From an uncultured Bacteroidales bacterium (GTDB lineage Bacteria; Bacteroidota; Bacteroidia; Bacteroidales; Muribaculaceae), in contig CADBBK010000004.1 of assembly GCA_902792895.1 (NCBI GenBank), positions 186,464-250,463 on the forward strand: a stretch of 64,000 nt of DNA. Reading direction: 5' to 3'. How positions within the stretch are numbered: the first letter of the stretch is position 1; each line of letters begins with the position of its first letter. Below are positions 1-7,192 of this stretch, in pieces. Under the pieces are notes generated by a model. That model did no database searches. It was given only the letters and a program-made list of their open reading frames with translations, and had not been told where the DNA came from. Made by a program: the position numbers and the translations under genes.

Positions 1-1860
1 ATCACTGCTCAAGGTCACATCAGCATGATAGATATTGGGAACATTGGGCGAGAAGGTCACGGTCACGGCATGGCCTTTCTCGGCATCGGCGGCACTGATG
101 ACAAGTGGCGTGACGGCAAACGCACCGGTTGCATCTTCCAGGGTGAGCGTAACATCTCCTGTCAGGTCCAACCCCTTAACGGACAGTGACATGCTGCTGC
201 TTGAGTTGACCATCACAGTAGCGAAATCGACTTCACGCTGCGTTACCGAGATCACGGGCTTGACTTCGGGCTCCTTCATGAACCAGAAACTTGCCGTCCC
301 GTCGGCGTTGATGACCATCTCGGTCACAGGCTTGCCCAGCATGCCGGCATTGCCCGTGACGGTACCGCCGGCTGTCATATAGAGTTGGGCGGCAGGCGTT
401 GACTCATCGGTCCATTCATTCTTGTAGCCATTGGGCCAGAGGTCACTACTCTCGGAAAACTTCGACAGTTTGTTGTCGGCAGGCACAAAAGTAATCAACT
501 GCACGTCCTCGTTATTGACGTTGTTGTTCGTCCAGCGGCCGGCACTGTAAGTGATGTGGGTAATCAGAATGCCCTCGTCAGGCAGGTAACGGTCCCACGT
601 CTTGTTGCTGCGGCGGTTCTCCAAGATGAAATACTCGTTCTTGTTTACACCGCTCACAATCATCACAGCCTGGTCGGTGGATTGCTGCTGGTTCCATACG
701 GGCAGGGTATAATAGGTGTTGGGGACGGCAGGTATCAACTTAACCCACCCCATAAAATGTTTCTCATAGGCAGTATAGCCAACGGGGGTATAACCATCGT
801 TGTTATAGCAGCCCTGGCACATGATGTCCCAGTTGCCCATGCCGTAATGGTCCCTGCCGCCGGTATCATACATATCGGGCAGCCCCAGACAGTGACCGAA
901 CTCATGGCAGAAGGTGCCGATGCCGTCGATGGTCTTGCCGTTGTCATTGCTGCCGTGCAACTCGTTAAAGACGGCAAAATGGTTGATATAGGGGTCGTTA
1001 GGTGTGGGGGCAAAGGCGCCATTACCGCCTCGCGAATAGTATTTCGCAGCGTCCAGTGTCCAGTTGCAGGGCCAAATGGCCTCGGGGTGGTACATCGAAG
1101 CCTGGGCCTCTCCTACACCGGCAAAGATGACGATGACGACATCACAGTAGTAGTCGTTGTTGGTATCATAGGGCGAGAAAGAAACGCCTTCGGCCGACGC
1201 CAGCTCGCAGGCTTCGGTGATCAGCCACCCGATGCCCTTATCCTTGCCCGTTCCTGAGCGGCCACCGTAATACTCACGGTTCTGCGACAAGCAATAGATG
1301 CCATACACGTCAAACACGGGTTGATACAGGCCGTTGGACTGGTCGCGGAAGTACTGGCCGACACTCTCCTGGCCGGTGAGCATGGATTCGATGATACGTT
1401 CGCGGCTATTGGCAAATTTCTTGTCCTGGAACTCCACCAGAATAATGGGAATGCGCCGCTGGCCGAGGGCAGGGACAGAAGCCGAATTGTTATTGCCTAC
1501 GGCATTCAACTGGCCACCGCGACCCGGCATCCGGTACGATTTGACCTGCATCGTCATGGCGCCTCGCTGGGCATTGACAAAGGCTGCCTCGCTAGCCGTT
1601 CTCATGTTTGGATCATGGGCACGCACAGCGGTCATTCCAGTCACTGTCGAGGTGTAGTAGAAGTCACCGTCTCGGCCACGTTCAACGGTCAAACCATCGG
1701 TGGTCAGAATGGCGTTGTTAAAGGCATTGCCCACGGCTTGTAACGTCAAGGTAGAGCCGTCGCTCTGGGTAATGGTTTGCCATCCTGGCTTTGCTGGCAT
1801 GGCAACGGACGTAATCGCGCAACTCAACAGCAAGAGCAGGACAATAATGCTTGTTCTCAT
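1..1860 (-). CDS. M6-type secreted zinc metalloprotease (C-terminus beyond window)
   Basis: I translated the minus strand directly from the ATG at 1860; the frame stays open to the window edge, giving about 620 residues without a stop. A hydrophobic signal peptide (MRTSIIVLLLLLSCA...) precedes a region typical of M6/immune-inhibitor-A-like proteases. The zinc motif HEFGHCLGLPD begins near residue 319 (HExxHxxGxxD), with DHYGMGNWDIM just after it, the usual downstream Met turn. The last part (VKPVISVTQREVDFATV...) looks like an Ig-like or choice-of-anchor domain, so the protein is probably exported and then anchored or sorted; the sorting signal itself is off the window. Predicted role is extracellular proteolysis. 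Family call is firm; substrate unknown. Confidence 0.85.
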   Translation of the reverse strand, partial: MRTSIIVLLLLLSCAITSVAMPAKPGWQTITQSDGSTLTLQAVGNAFNNAILTTDGLTVERGRDGDFYYTSTVTGMTAVRAHDPNMRTASEAAFVNAQRGAMTMQVKSYRMPGRGGQLNAVGNNNSASVPALGQRRIPIILVEFQDKKFANSRERIIESMLTGQESVGQYFRDQSNGLYQPVFDVYGIYCLSQNREYYGGRSGTGKDKGIGWLITEACELASAEGVSFSPYDTNNDYYCDVVIVIFAGVGEAQASMYHPEAIWPCNWTLDAAKYYSRGGNGAFAPTPNDPYINHFAVFNELHGSNDNGKTIDGIGTFCHEFGHCLGLPDMYDTGGRDHYGMGNWDIMCQGCYNNDGYTPVGYTAYEKHFMGWVKLIPAVPNTYYTLPVWNQQQSTDQAVMIVSGVNKNEYFILENRRSNKTWDRYLPDEGILITHITYSAGRWTNNNVNNEDVQLITFVPADNKLSKFSESSDLWPNGYKNEWTDESTPAAQLYMTAGGTVTGNAGMLGKPVTEMVINADGTASFWFMKEPEVKPVISVTQREVDFATVMVNSSSSMSLSVKGLDLTGDVTLTLEDATGAFAVTPLVISAADAEKGHAVTVTFSPNVPNIYHADVTLSSD

Positions 1861-1964
1861 CATAAAGAATTAATGGTATAGTTAGAATTGATTAATTAAT
1901 AATAAAACCTCTTCAACATCAGGACACAAGCCCTTCGATGCAAGGCATTGGCCCTTAACAGCCG

Positions 1965-1972
1965 CAAAATTA
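1965..1972 (-). promoter_or_regulatory. Putative -7 element for the M6 protease gene
   Basis: TAATTTTG on the minus strand matches the Bacteroidetes -7 consensus TAnnTTTG and lies about 105 nt upstream of the ATG at 1860. No good -33 TTTG was seen at the right spacing, so confidence is moderate. Confidence 0.4.
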
Positions 1973-2140
1973 GGCATAATAATTCATGTAAACAACTTTT
2001 ACAATAAGATTCACCGTTTCAAGTAATGGCGCTATTAGTGGTCTTGTGACGAAATAATGTGTTCATGGGCACTAACTTATCCTGCATATTCTCCTTTCTG
2101 CAACTGGCAAGCAGGCAAGTAAAAACAAAACCTCATTTGT

Positions 2141-2171
2141 TTTGTCCTGTGCTTGGTTTACACTATCTTTG
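2141..2171 (+). promoter_or_regulatory. Bacteroidetes promoter (-33 TTTG / -7 TATCTTTG)
   Basis: TTTG at 2141-2144 and TATCTTTG at 2164-2171 are separated by 19 bp, matching the Bacteroides sigma-ABfr consensus. Transcription should start near 2178, which leaves a very short leader and favours the ATG at 2195 over the one at 2183. Confidence 0.75.
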
Positions 2172-2194
2172 CGATGTAATCAATGCCTAATGAT

Positions 2195-2647
2195 ATGAAA
2201 AAGAGAATTATCGTATGCTTCATCGCACTGCTGGGGACTGTCAGTGCAGCGTTTGCCCAGAAGAGTTACCTCAACGTGGTAGCCGACCACATCTATTCAT
2301 CGGTATATCAGGAAATCTACCTGACAGGAGACATTCCTGCAGGCATCAAGTCGCACTACGACGGCTATGGCAGCAACGCCATGACAGTGGGCGTGCTGCT
2401 CAACATGCTGTCGCAGGAAGGCTTCACCGTCGAGAAGATGAGTTGCTCGGCCGAGGGCGAGGTCATCGTCCTGTCACGCTCGACGACTCCTGGTACCGAT
2501 GCCATCGAGCACATCGCCATCGATGACCAGGACGTGCACGAGGTGGCAAGATACAACCTGCAGGGCCAGCCGGTCAACCCGGAGGAAAAAGGCATCCAGA
2601 TTGTGGTCTATTCCAACTACACGACGCGAACCGTCATTGTCGAATAA
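2195..2647 (+). CDS. Small secreted protein with C-terminal T9SS-like tail
   Basis: 150 residues. A clear signal peptide (MKKRIIVCFIALLGTVSAAFAQ) is followed by a short domain I do not recognise. The C-terminus (ARYNLQGQPVNPEEKGIQIVVYSN, paraphrased by its key residues YNLxGQxV...KGIxIV) resembles the short beta-rich tails that end many exported Bacteroidales proteins and are related to type IX sorting domains. An in-frame ATG at 2183 is possible, but the promoter ends at 2171 and the signal peptide fits best from 2195. It is followed after 24 bp by the PhzF gene and may share its mRNA. Function unknown; export is well supported. Confidence 0.7.
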   Translation: MKKRIIVCFIALLGTVSAAFAQKSYLNVVADHIYSSVYQEIYLTGDIPAGIKSHYDGYGSNAMTVGVLLNMLSQEGFTVEKMSCSAEGEVIVLSRSTTPGTDAIEHIAIDDQDVHEVARYNLQGQPVNPEEKGIQIVVYSNYTTRTVIVE

Positions 2648-2671
2648 TCTTCAACTCTCCCCTACTCTATT

Positions 2672-3532
2672 ATGAGATATTACATCGTTGACGCTTTCAC
2701 TAGCGACGCCTTCGGGGGTAATCCCGCAGGCGTGGTGCTGCTGGGGATGAACAGCGCGTTCCCGAGCGACAAACTGATGCTGCAGGTGGCGGCCGAACTG
2801 CGCTACAGCGAGACGGCCTTTGTTCAGCAGAACGGCCCTACCGAGTTCACGGTACGCTATTTCACACCGGCGAGCGAGGTGGACCTGTGCGGACATGCGA
2901 CGATTGCCACTTTCGGGGTGCTGCGCCAGGAAGGCATCATCGGGGACGGGGATGTGTGCATCAACCACACCCTGGCCGGCGACCTGGAGGTGCACATCGG
3001 GCAGCAGGTCATGATGCAGATGGCGGCTGCACGCCGCGTGGACAAGCCGTTGGACACCGACCGACTGCACAAAGTCATGGACAGCACGTCAGCAGTCATG
3101 CAATGGCCTGAATTGTCCGTGGAGATCATCTCTACCGGGTTGCCCGACATCATCATGCCCATGTGCTCGGTAGAAGCGTTGAACGCTATGCGGCCCGATA
3201 TGGATGCCCTGGCCGAACTGAGCCGAGACCTCGATGTGGTGGGCGTCCATGCCGTAGCTCTGACCGAGGACGGCTACACAGGCCACGTGCGCAACTTCGG
3301 ACCGCTATACGGGGTGCCCGAGGAGTCTGCCACAGGCACTGCCAATGCCGCCTTGACGCACTATCTGCAACGCCAAGGCATCATCACCGCCCCCGCGACC
3401 TGCCGTTTCCTGCAGGGCGAGGCGATGCAGCGTCCGTCGGTAGTCACGACGTCGCTCAACAACGATGGCTCCATCTGGGTGGGTGGCCAGTGCTGCATCA
3501 TCGCCAAGGGAGATTTGCTGGTGAAGGGCTAA
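2672..3532 (+). CDS. PhzF-family isomerase/epimerase-like protein
   Basis: 286 residues, normal for the PhzF family (two diaminopimelate-epimerase-like halves). The N-terminus YIVDAFTSDAFGGNPAGV, the motif YSETAFV with the candidate catalytic Glu near residue 47, DLCGHATIATFGVL near residues 71-84, and the C-terminal ESATGTANAALTHYL are family hallmarks. Members include phenazine-pathway isomerase PhzF, but most bacterial homologues have no assigned substrate and no phenazine genes are present here. The stop codon overlaps the stop of the convergent LOG gene. Cytosolic; substrate unknown. Confidence 0.9.
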   Translation: MRYYIVDAFTSDAFGGNPAGVVLLGMNSAFPSDKLMLQVAAELRYSETAFVQQNGPTEFTVRYFTPASEVDLCGHATIATFGVLRQEGIIGDGDVCINHTLAGDLEVHIGQQVMMQMAAARRVDKPLDTDRLHKVMDSTSAVMQWPELSVEIISTGLPDIIMPMCSVEALNAMRPDMDALAELSRDLDVVGVHAVALTEDGYTGHVRNFGPLYGVPEESATGTANAALTHYLQRQGIITAPATCRFLQGEAMQRPSVVTTSLNNDGSIWVGGQCCIIAKGDLLVKG

Positions 3533-4494
3533 CGCCGCGGCTTTTCGCTTCGTGAAAAATTGACCAGGACATCGACCACCTCGTCGATGTCATCGGTCAG
3601 CGTGAGCAATAGATTCTTGTATTTACCGGTCGCCATCAGTTGATTGAGCAGCGGATAGACCGGCATCTCATCCGTCCAGTAGCTCTTACCCAGGAATATC
3701 ATCGGACTGGCGAACCCGAAGGAGAGGTAATGGTTCTGCACCGCCTCCTGGAAAATCTCCTGCATCGTTCCCGCACTGCCCGGGGTATAAATCAAGCCGC
3801 CATAGGACAGCGTGAGGATGCAGTCCTCGCGCACGCTGTTGTCAAAGAATTTGGCAATGTGGGTGGCAAACGGTGTGGAAGGCTCGTGGCCATAGAGCCA
3901 GGTGGGGATTCCCAGGCTCTCATAACGGTCTTGAGGGTACTTGCTGATGACATCAAATGCGGTTTCCAACCAGCCTTCGTCCTTGAACGTGGGAGCGGGC
4001 GACAGCATTTTCAGGGCTGAGTCCAACTCACTGGCCGTGCGCCCCGCCATCCATGCACCCAGGTGAGTGGCCTCCATGGCTCCTGGGCCACCGCCACTCA
4101 GCATGAGAAATCCTTCCTCGGTCAACCGCTTGCTCAGCACAGCGATATCGCGGTAGATGCCCTCGTTGCGGCTCTTAGCGTGACCGCCCATGATGCCCAC
4201 GCAACGATGCGGGTCATGGTCCTCCATGAAGCCCGTGAGCGCCGCCTGGATGCCATGATCGTGCAGACTGCGCGCCAGCGATTCATAGGTGCTCACGCCC
4301 TGCTGGCCGGTGAACAGGTAGTACTGATACACACGGGCGTCAAAGCAGTTATTGTAGCACCGCTCACCGCCGGCAGCGAAACCCTCATAGAGTTCGGCGG
4401 CTGTGTACAGTGCATCTCGCGTCACGCAGTAGGGCGTCTTGTCCAGATAGGCCATGACCTCCTTGAGTTCATTCAATCCGCTTTTCGTAATCAT
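3529..4494 (-). CDS. LOG-family (lysine-decarboxylase-like) nucleotide hydrolase
   Basis: 321 residues. The Rossmann-like LOG core shows SGGGPGAME (about residues 133-141) and PGSAGTMQE (about 238-246), the latter a variant of the family's PGGxGTxxE active-site motif with Ser-Ala in place of Gly-Gly. The family includes cytokinin-activating phosphoribohydrolases and the PpnN nucleosidases; the longer form with an N-terminal extension, as here, is closer to the PpnN-like group. An upstream TTG at 4500 was rejected in favour of the ATG at 4494. A TACCTTTG promoter lies just upstream. Likely cleaves nucleoside monophosphates to base plus ribose phosphate, but this is family inference. Confidence 0.8.
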   Translation of the reverse strand: MITKSGLNELKEVMAYLDKTPYCVTRDALYTAAELYEGFAAGGERCYNNCFDARVYQYYLFTGQQGVSTYESLARSLHDHGIQAALTGFMEDHDPHRCVGIMGGHAKSRNEGIYRDIAVLSKRLTEEGFLMLSGGGPGAMEATHLGAWMAGRTASELDSALKMLSPAPTFKDEGWLETAFDVISKYPQDRYESLGIPTWLYGHEPSTPFATHIAKFFDNSVREDCILTLSYGGLIYTPGSAGTMQEIFQEAVQNHYLSFGFASPMIFLGKSYWTDEMPVYPLLNQLMATGKYKNLLLTLTDDIDEVVDVLVNFSRSEKPRR

Positions 4495-4522
4495 GGGCAA
4501 TAGTCTTTGATGTCATTCTTGG

Positions 4523-4530
4523 CAAAGGTA
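4523..4530 (-). promoter_or_regulatory. -7 element for LOG-family gene
   Basis: TACCTTTG on the minus strand, 28 nt upstream of the ATG at 4494, matches TAnnTTTG. This makes the LOG gene an independent unit rather than the tail of the uvrC operon. Confidence 0.65.
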
Positions 4531-4671
4531 GTGAAAAAATGGTTCTTTCCCTAGTTTTTCACAACAATTCTTCATGCGTCACCCACCAGCAAAACAACAG
4601 GCATCCAGCAAAAACACCGCCATCGTGGGGCCTCACCTTAGCGTGGCCGCACAAAACAGTATAAACAAAAG

Positions 4672-4710
4672 AGAAGGACAATGTATTGTATACCAATCAT
4701 TTGTCCTTCT
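4672..4710. terminator. Hairpin downstream of uvrC
   Basis: AGAAGGACAA at 4672-4681 pairs perfectly with TTGTCCTTCT at 4701-4710 around a 19-nt loop that contains ACCAATC. It sits about 30 bp past the uvrC stop and is the likely end of the ybeY-mnmG-apt-uvrC transcript. The loop resembles that of the hairpin at 57520-57590. Confidence 0.6.
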
Positions 4711-4740
4711 TGTCGTTCTAGTCTTCTCAATTCAATCGAC

Positions 4741-6555
4741 TTACTCAGGGGCCTTCAAGGCGTCGGCGAGGGCGCGGGCCTTAGCAGGGCCGATGACTGC
4801 CGTGAGGTCGTCGAGCGAGGCCTCGCGGATGCGCTTGAGCGACTTGAAATGCTTGAGCAGCAGGGTGCGCGTCTTGGGGCCGATGCCTGGGATGACATCC
4901 AGGGCACTCTGCACCTGGCCCTTGCTGCGCTGCTTGCGGTGGAAGGTGATGGCAAAGCGGTGGGCCTCGTCACGCAACCGCTGGATGACGTGCAGCGTCT
5001 CGCTGTTCTTGTCGATGTACAACGGCACGCTGTCGCCAGGGAAATACACCTCGTTCAACCGCTTGGCAATGCCCACGACAGCCATCTGACCGCTCAGCCC
5101 GATGCTGTCCAGGGCTTCCAGAGCCGATGTCACCTGTCCCTTGCCGCCATCGACGATGAGCAGCTGCGGCAGTTCCTGTCCCTCCTCCACCAGGCGACTG
5201 TAACGGCGGACTACGACCTCGCGCATCGAGGCAAAGTCGTCGGCGCCCTCAACGGTCTTGATGTTGAAGTGACGGTACTCCTTCTTGGACGGCTTGGCGT
5301 TGCGGAACACCACACACGATGCCACTGGGCTCGATCCGCTGATGTTGCTGTTGTCAAAGCACTCGACATGGCGCGGCAGCACAGTCAGCCGCAGGTCGCG
5401 CTGCATGGTCGTGAGCGTGCGCGTGGTGCGCTGCTCAGGGTTGAGTTTCTCCATCATGCGCAGGCGGTCGGTACGGCGCTGGGTGGCATTCTTGATGGCG
5501 ATGTCGAGCAGTTTCTTCTTGTCGCCGCGCTGCGGAATGGAGAACGTGAGTCCCGCAAACTCCACATCGGGCTCGACATTGACGGTGACCTCGGTGACGC
5601 GGTCACGCAGATAAGTCTCGGCAAAGCGCTTACGCACCTCGGCGATGGCCATCGACATAATCTCGGCATCGGCCTCGTCACGCGTCGAGAGGCGGTATTC
5701 GAGCGTCAACGACTGCACGACTGCCCCACCCCTGACGTGCAGGAAACCCACCCATGCGGCATCATCGTCACGCAGCAGGCCGAACACGTCGATATTGTGG
5801 ATTGACGGACTGACGATGACCGAGCGCCGCCTGACGTGTTCCAGCAGTTTATAACGGCGCTTGAGCACCTCGGCCTCCTCAAAGCGCAATTCTGCCGCCA
5901 ACTGCTGCATCTGCTGCATGAGCAGGTCCATCAGTTGGTGGGTGTCGCCGTTGAGAATCTGCCGAATCTCGCTGATGTATTCCCCGTAACGCTCGGGCGA
6001 TACCAGTCCCTTGCAGCACCCCTCGCAGCGGTGGATGTGGTACTGCAGGCACAGGCGGTGCTTGTCGGCCTCGATTGTTTCACGTGAAACATTCAAGCGG
6101 CAAGTGCGCAGCGGGTAAATCTGGCGGATGGTTTCGATGAGCACCTTGGCAACCTCGGCTCTGGGATACGGCCCGTAGAATCGGTCTCCCCTACCCCTCT
6201 CGTCGCGGGTGACATACACGCGCGGGTACAGCCCTCCCGAGACGCATATCCACGGATAACTCTTGTCATCCTTGAGCAGCACGTTGTAGCGCGGCTGGTA
6301 CTCCTTGATGAGGGCATTCTCGAGGTCAAGGGCCTCTTCCTCGGTGTTGACGACGGTGTACTCGAGGTCGGCAATGTTGCGCACAAGCATAGTGGTGCGC
6401 AGCGACGCGTGCTCCCTGTTAAAGTAGGAATTGACACGCCGCTTGAGATTCTTGGCCTTGCCCACATAGATGATGGTGCCCTCGCGGTTGCGGTAGCGGT
6501 ACACGCCCGGCTCCTCGGGGATCAGCGAGAGTTTCAGCTTCAGTTCATCGGTCAT
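4741..6555 (-). CDS. uvrC: UvrABC excinuclease subunit C
   Basis: 604 residues, the normal length. In order: GIY-YIG endonuclease (EEPGVYRYRNREG..IIYVGKAKNLKRRVNSYF, about residues 14-45), Cys-rich segment (CLQYHIHRCEGCCKG), UVR motif region (RFEEAEVLKRRYKLL), the RNase-H-like C-terminal nuclease (ECFDNSNISGSSPVAS), and a helix-hairpin-helix end (DVIPGIGPKTRTLLLKHF). UvrC makes both incisions in nucleotide excision repair after UvrA/UvrB damage recognition. It is the last gene of the leftward operon, 59 bp after apt. Oddly, the codons for NVSRET (about residues 156-161) form a perfect parS palindrome, listed separately. Confidence 0.97.
   Translation of the reverse strand: MTDELKLKLSLIPEEPGVYRYRNREGTIIYVGKAKNLKRRVNSYFNREHASLRTTMLVRNIADLEYTVVNTEEEALDLENALIKEYQPRYNVLLKDDKSYPWICVSGGLYPRVYVTRDERGRGDRFYGPYPRAEVAKVLIETIRQIYPLRTCRLNVSRETIEADKHRLCLQYHIHRCEGCCKGLVSPERYGEYISEIRQILNGDTHQLMDLLMQQMQQLAAELRFEEAEVLKRRYKLLEHVRRRSVIVSPSIHNIDVFGLLRDDDAAWVGFLHVRGGAVVQSLTLEYRLSTRDEADAEIMSMAIAEVRKRFAETYLRDRVTEVTVNVEPDVEFAGLTFSIPQRGDKKKLLDIAIKNATQRRTDRLRMMEKLNPEQRTTRTLTTMQRDLRLTVLPRHVECFDNSNISGSSPVASCVVFRNAKPSKKEYRHFNIKTVEGADDFASMREVVVRRYSRLVEEGQELPQLLIVDGGKGQVTSALEALDSIGLSGQMAVVGIAKRLNEVYFPGDSVPLYIDKNSETLHVIQRLRDEAHRFAITFHRKQRSKGQVQSALDVIPGIGPKTRTLLLKHFKSLKRIREASLDDLTAVIGPAKARALADALKAPE
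6076..6091. other. parS-like ParB binding site inside uvrC
   Basis: The 16-bp palindrome TGTTTCACGTGAAACA is identical to the classical ParB-binding parS sequence (consensus TGTTNCACGTGAAACA). parS sites are often intragenic and cluster near the replication origin. The match is exact, so chance is unlikely; binding is inferred. Confidence 0.8.
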
Positions 6556-6614
6556 GGGGTCCTCGATATCGCGTCTTTACGGCTATAAAAATATATAGGA
6601 GTTATCCTCTCTGT

Positions 6615-7148
6615 TTAGAAGGTGAACAGCGAGGTCACCTCCACCTCGGGCGGGAACACCGAGCGGCCGTTCAGCACCTCAAGGTCACAGATGAAGTTGA
6701 TGTAAACCTTCTTGGGATTCATCGACTTCACCAGCTCATAGGCTGCCAGCATCGTGCCACCGGTAGCCAGCAGGTCGTCGTGGATGACCACTACGTCATC
6801 GGGGGTGATGGCGTCCTTGTGCACCTCGATGGTGTCGGTGCCATACTCCTTACTGTAGGACTTCTGGATAACTTCGGCAGGCAACTTGCCGGGCTTGCGC
6901 AGGGGGACAAAGCCGGCGCCCAATTGGGTGGCGAGGATGGCGCCACCGATGAAGCCGCGTGCTTCGATGCCGACCACCTTGGTCACACCTTTATCACGGT
7001 ACAGGTCAGTCATGGCTCGTGTCATGATTTGCAGTGCTTCGGGGTCTTTGAATGCAGTCGTCAGGTCCTTGAACTGGATGCCTGGAACAGGAAAATCGGG
7101 CACGTTGCGTACCACACTTTTCACTTTCTCTAATTCTTGCTTATTCAT
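6615..7148 (-). CDS. apt: Adenine phosphoribosyltransferase
   Basis: 177 residues, typical for Apt. The type I phosphoribosyltransferase PRPP loop VVVIHDDLLATGGTM lies near residues 120-134, preceded by the RGFIGGAILA segment and the flexible-loop region LRKPGKLP characteristic of Apt. It converts adenine plus PRPP to AMP in purine salvage in the cytosol. It is third in the operon ybeY-mnmG-apt-uvrC, 44 bp after mnmG, in the order commonly seen in Bacteroidetes genomes. The gap to mnmG carries a second parS-like palindrome. No irregularities. Confidence 0.96.
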   Translation of the reverse strand: MNKQELEKVKSVVRNVPDFPVPGIQFKDLTTAFKDPEALQIMTRAMTDLYRDKGVTKVVGIEARGFIGGAILATQLGAGFVPLRKPGKLPAEVIQKSYSKEYGTDTIEVHKDAITPDDVVVIHDDLLATGGTMLAAYELVKSMNPKKVYINFICDLEVLNGRSVFPPEVEVTSLFTF

Positions 7149-7174
7149 TGTAAATCAGTATATTAGGTTAATAT

Positions 7175-7190
7175 TGTTTCACGTGGAACA
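7175..7190. other. Second parS-like site between mnmG and apt
   Basis: TGTTTCACGTGGAACA; its reverse complement TGTTCCACGTGAAACA fits the consensus TGTTNCACGTGAAACA at every defined position. It lies in the 44-bp mnmG-apt gap, 1.1 kb from the exact site in uvrC. Two sites this close suggest a genuine ParB loading region. Confidence 0.75.
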
Positions 7191-7192
7191 TC

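Larger units (their letters stand above)
1861..2194. other. Divergent intergenic region between protease and small secreted protein
   Basis: A 334-bp AT-rich gap between divergent genes. It holds the two putative promoters listed separately; no ORF with coding character or RNA gene was recognised. Confidence 0.6.

Noticed and set aside
556-1743. Long plus-strand ORFs inside the M6 protease gene
   Set aside because: The opposite strand encodes a coherent signal peptide and HEFGHCLGLPD protease; the plus-strand frames are shadows.
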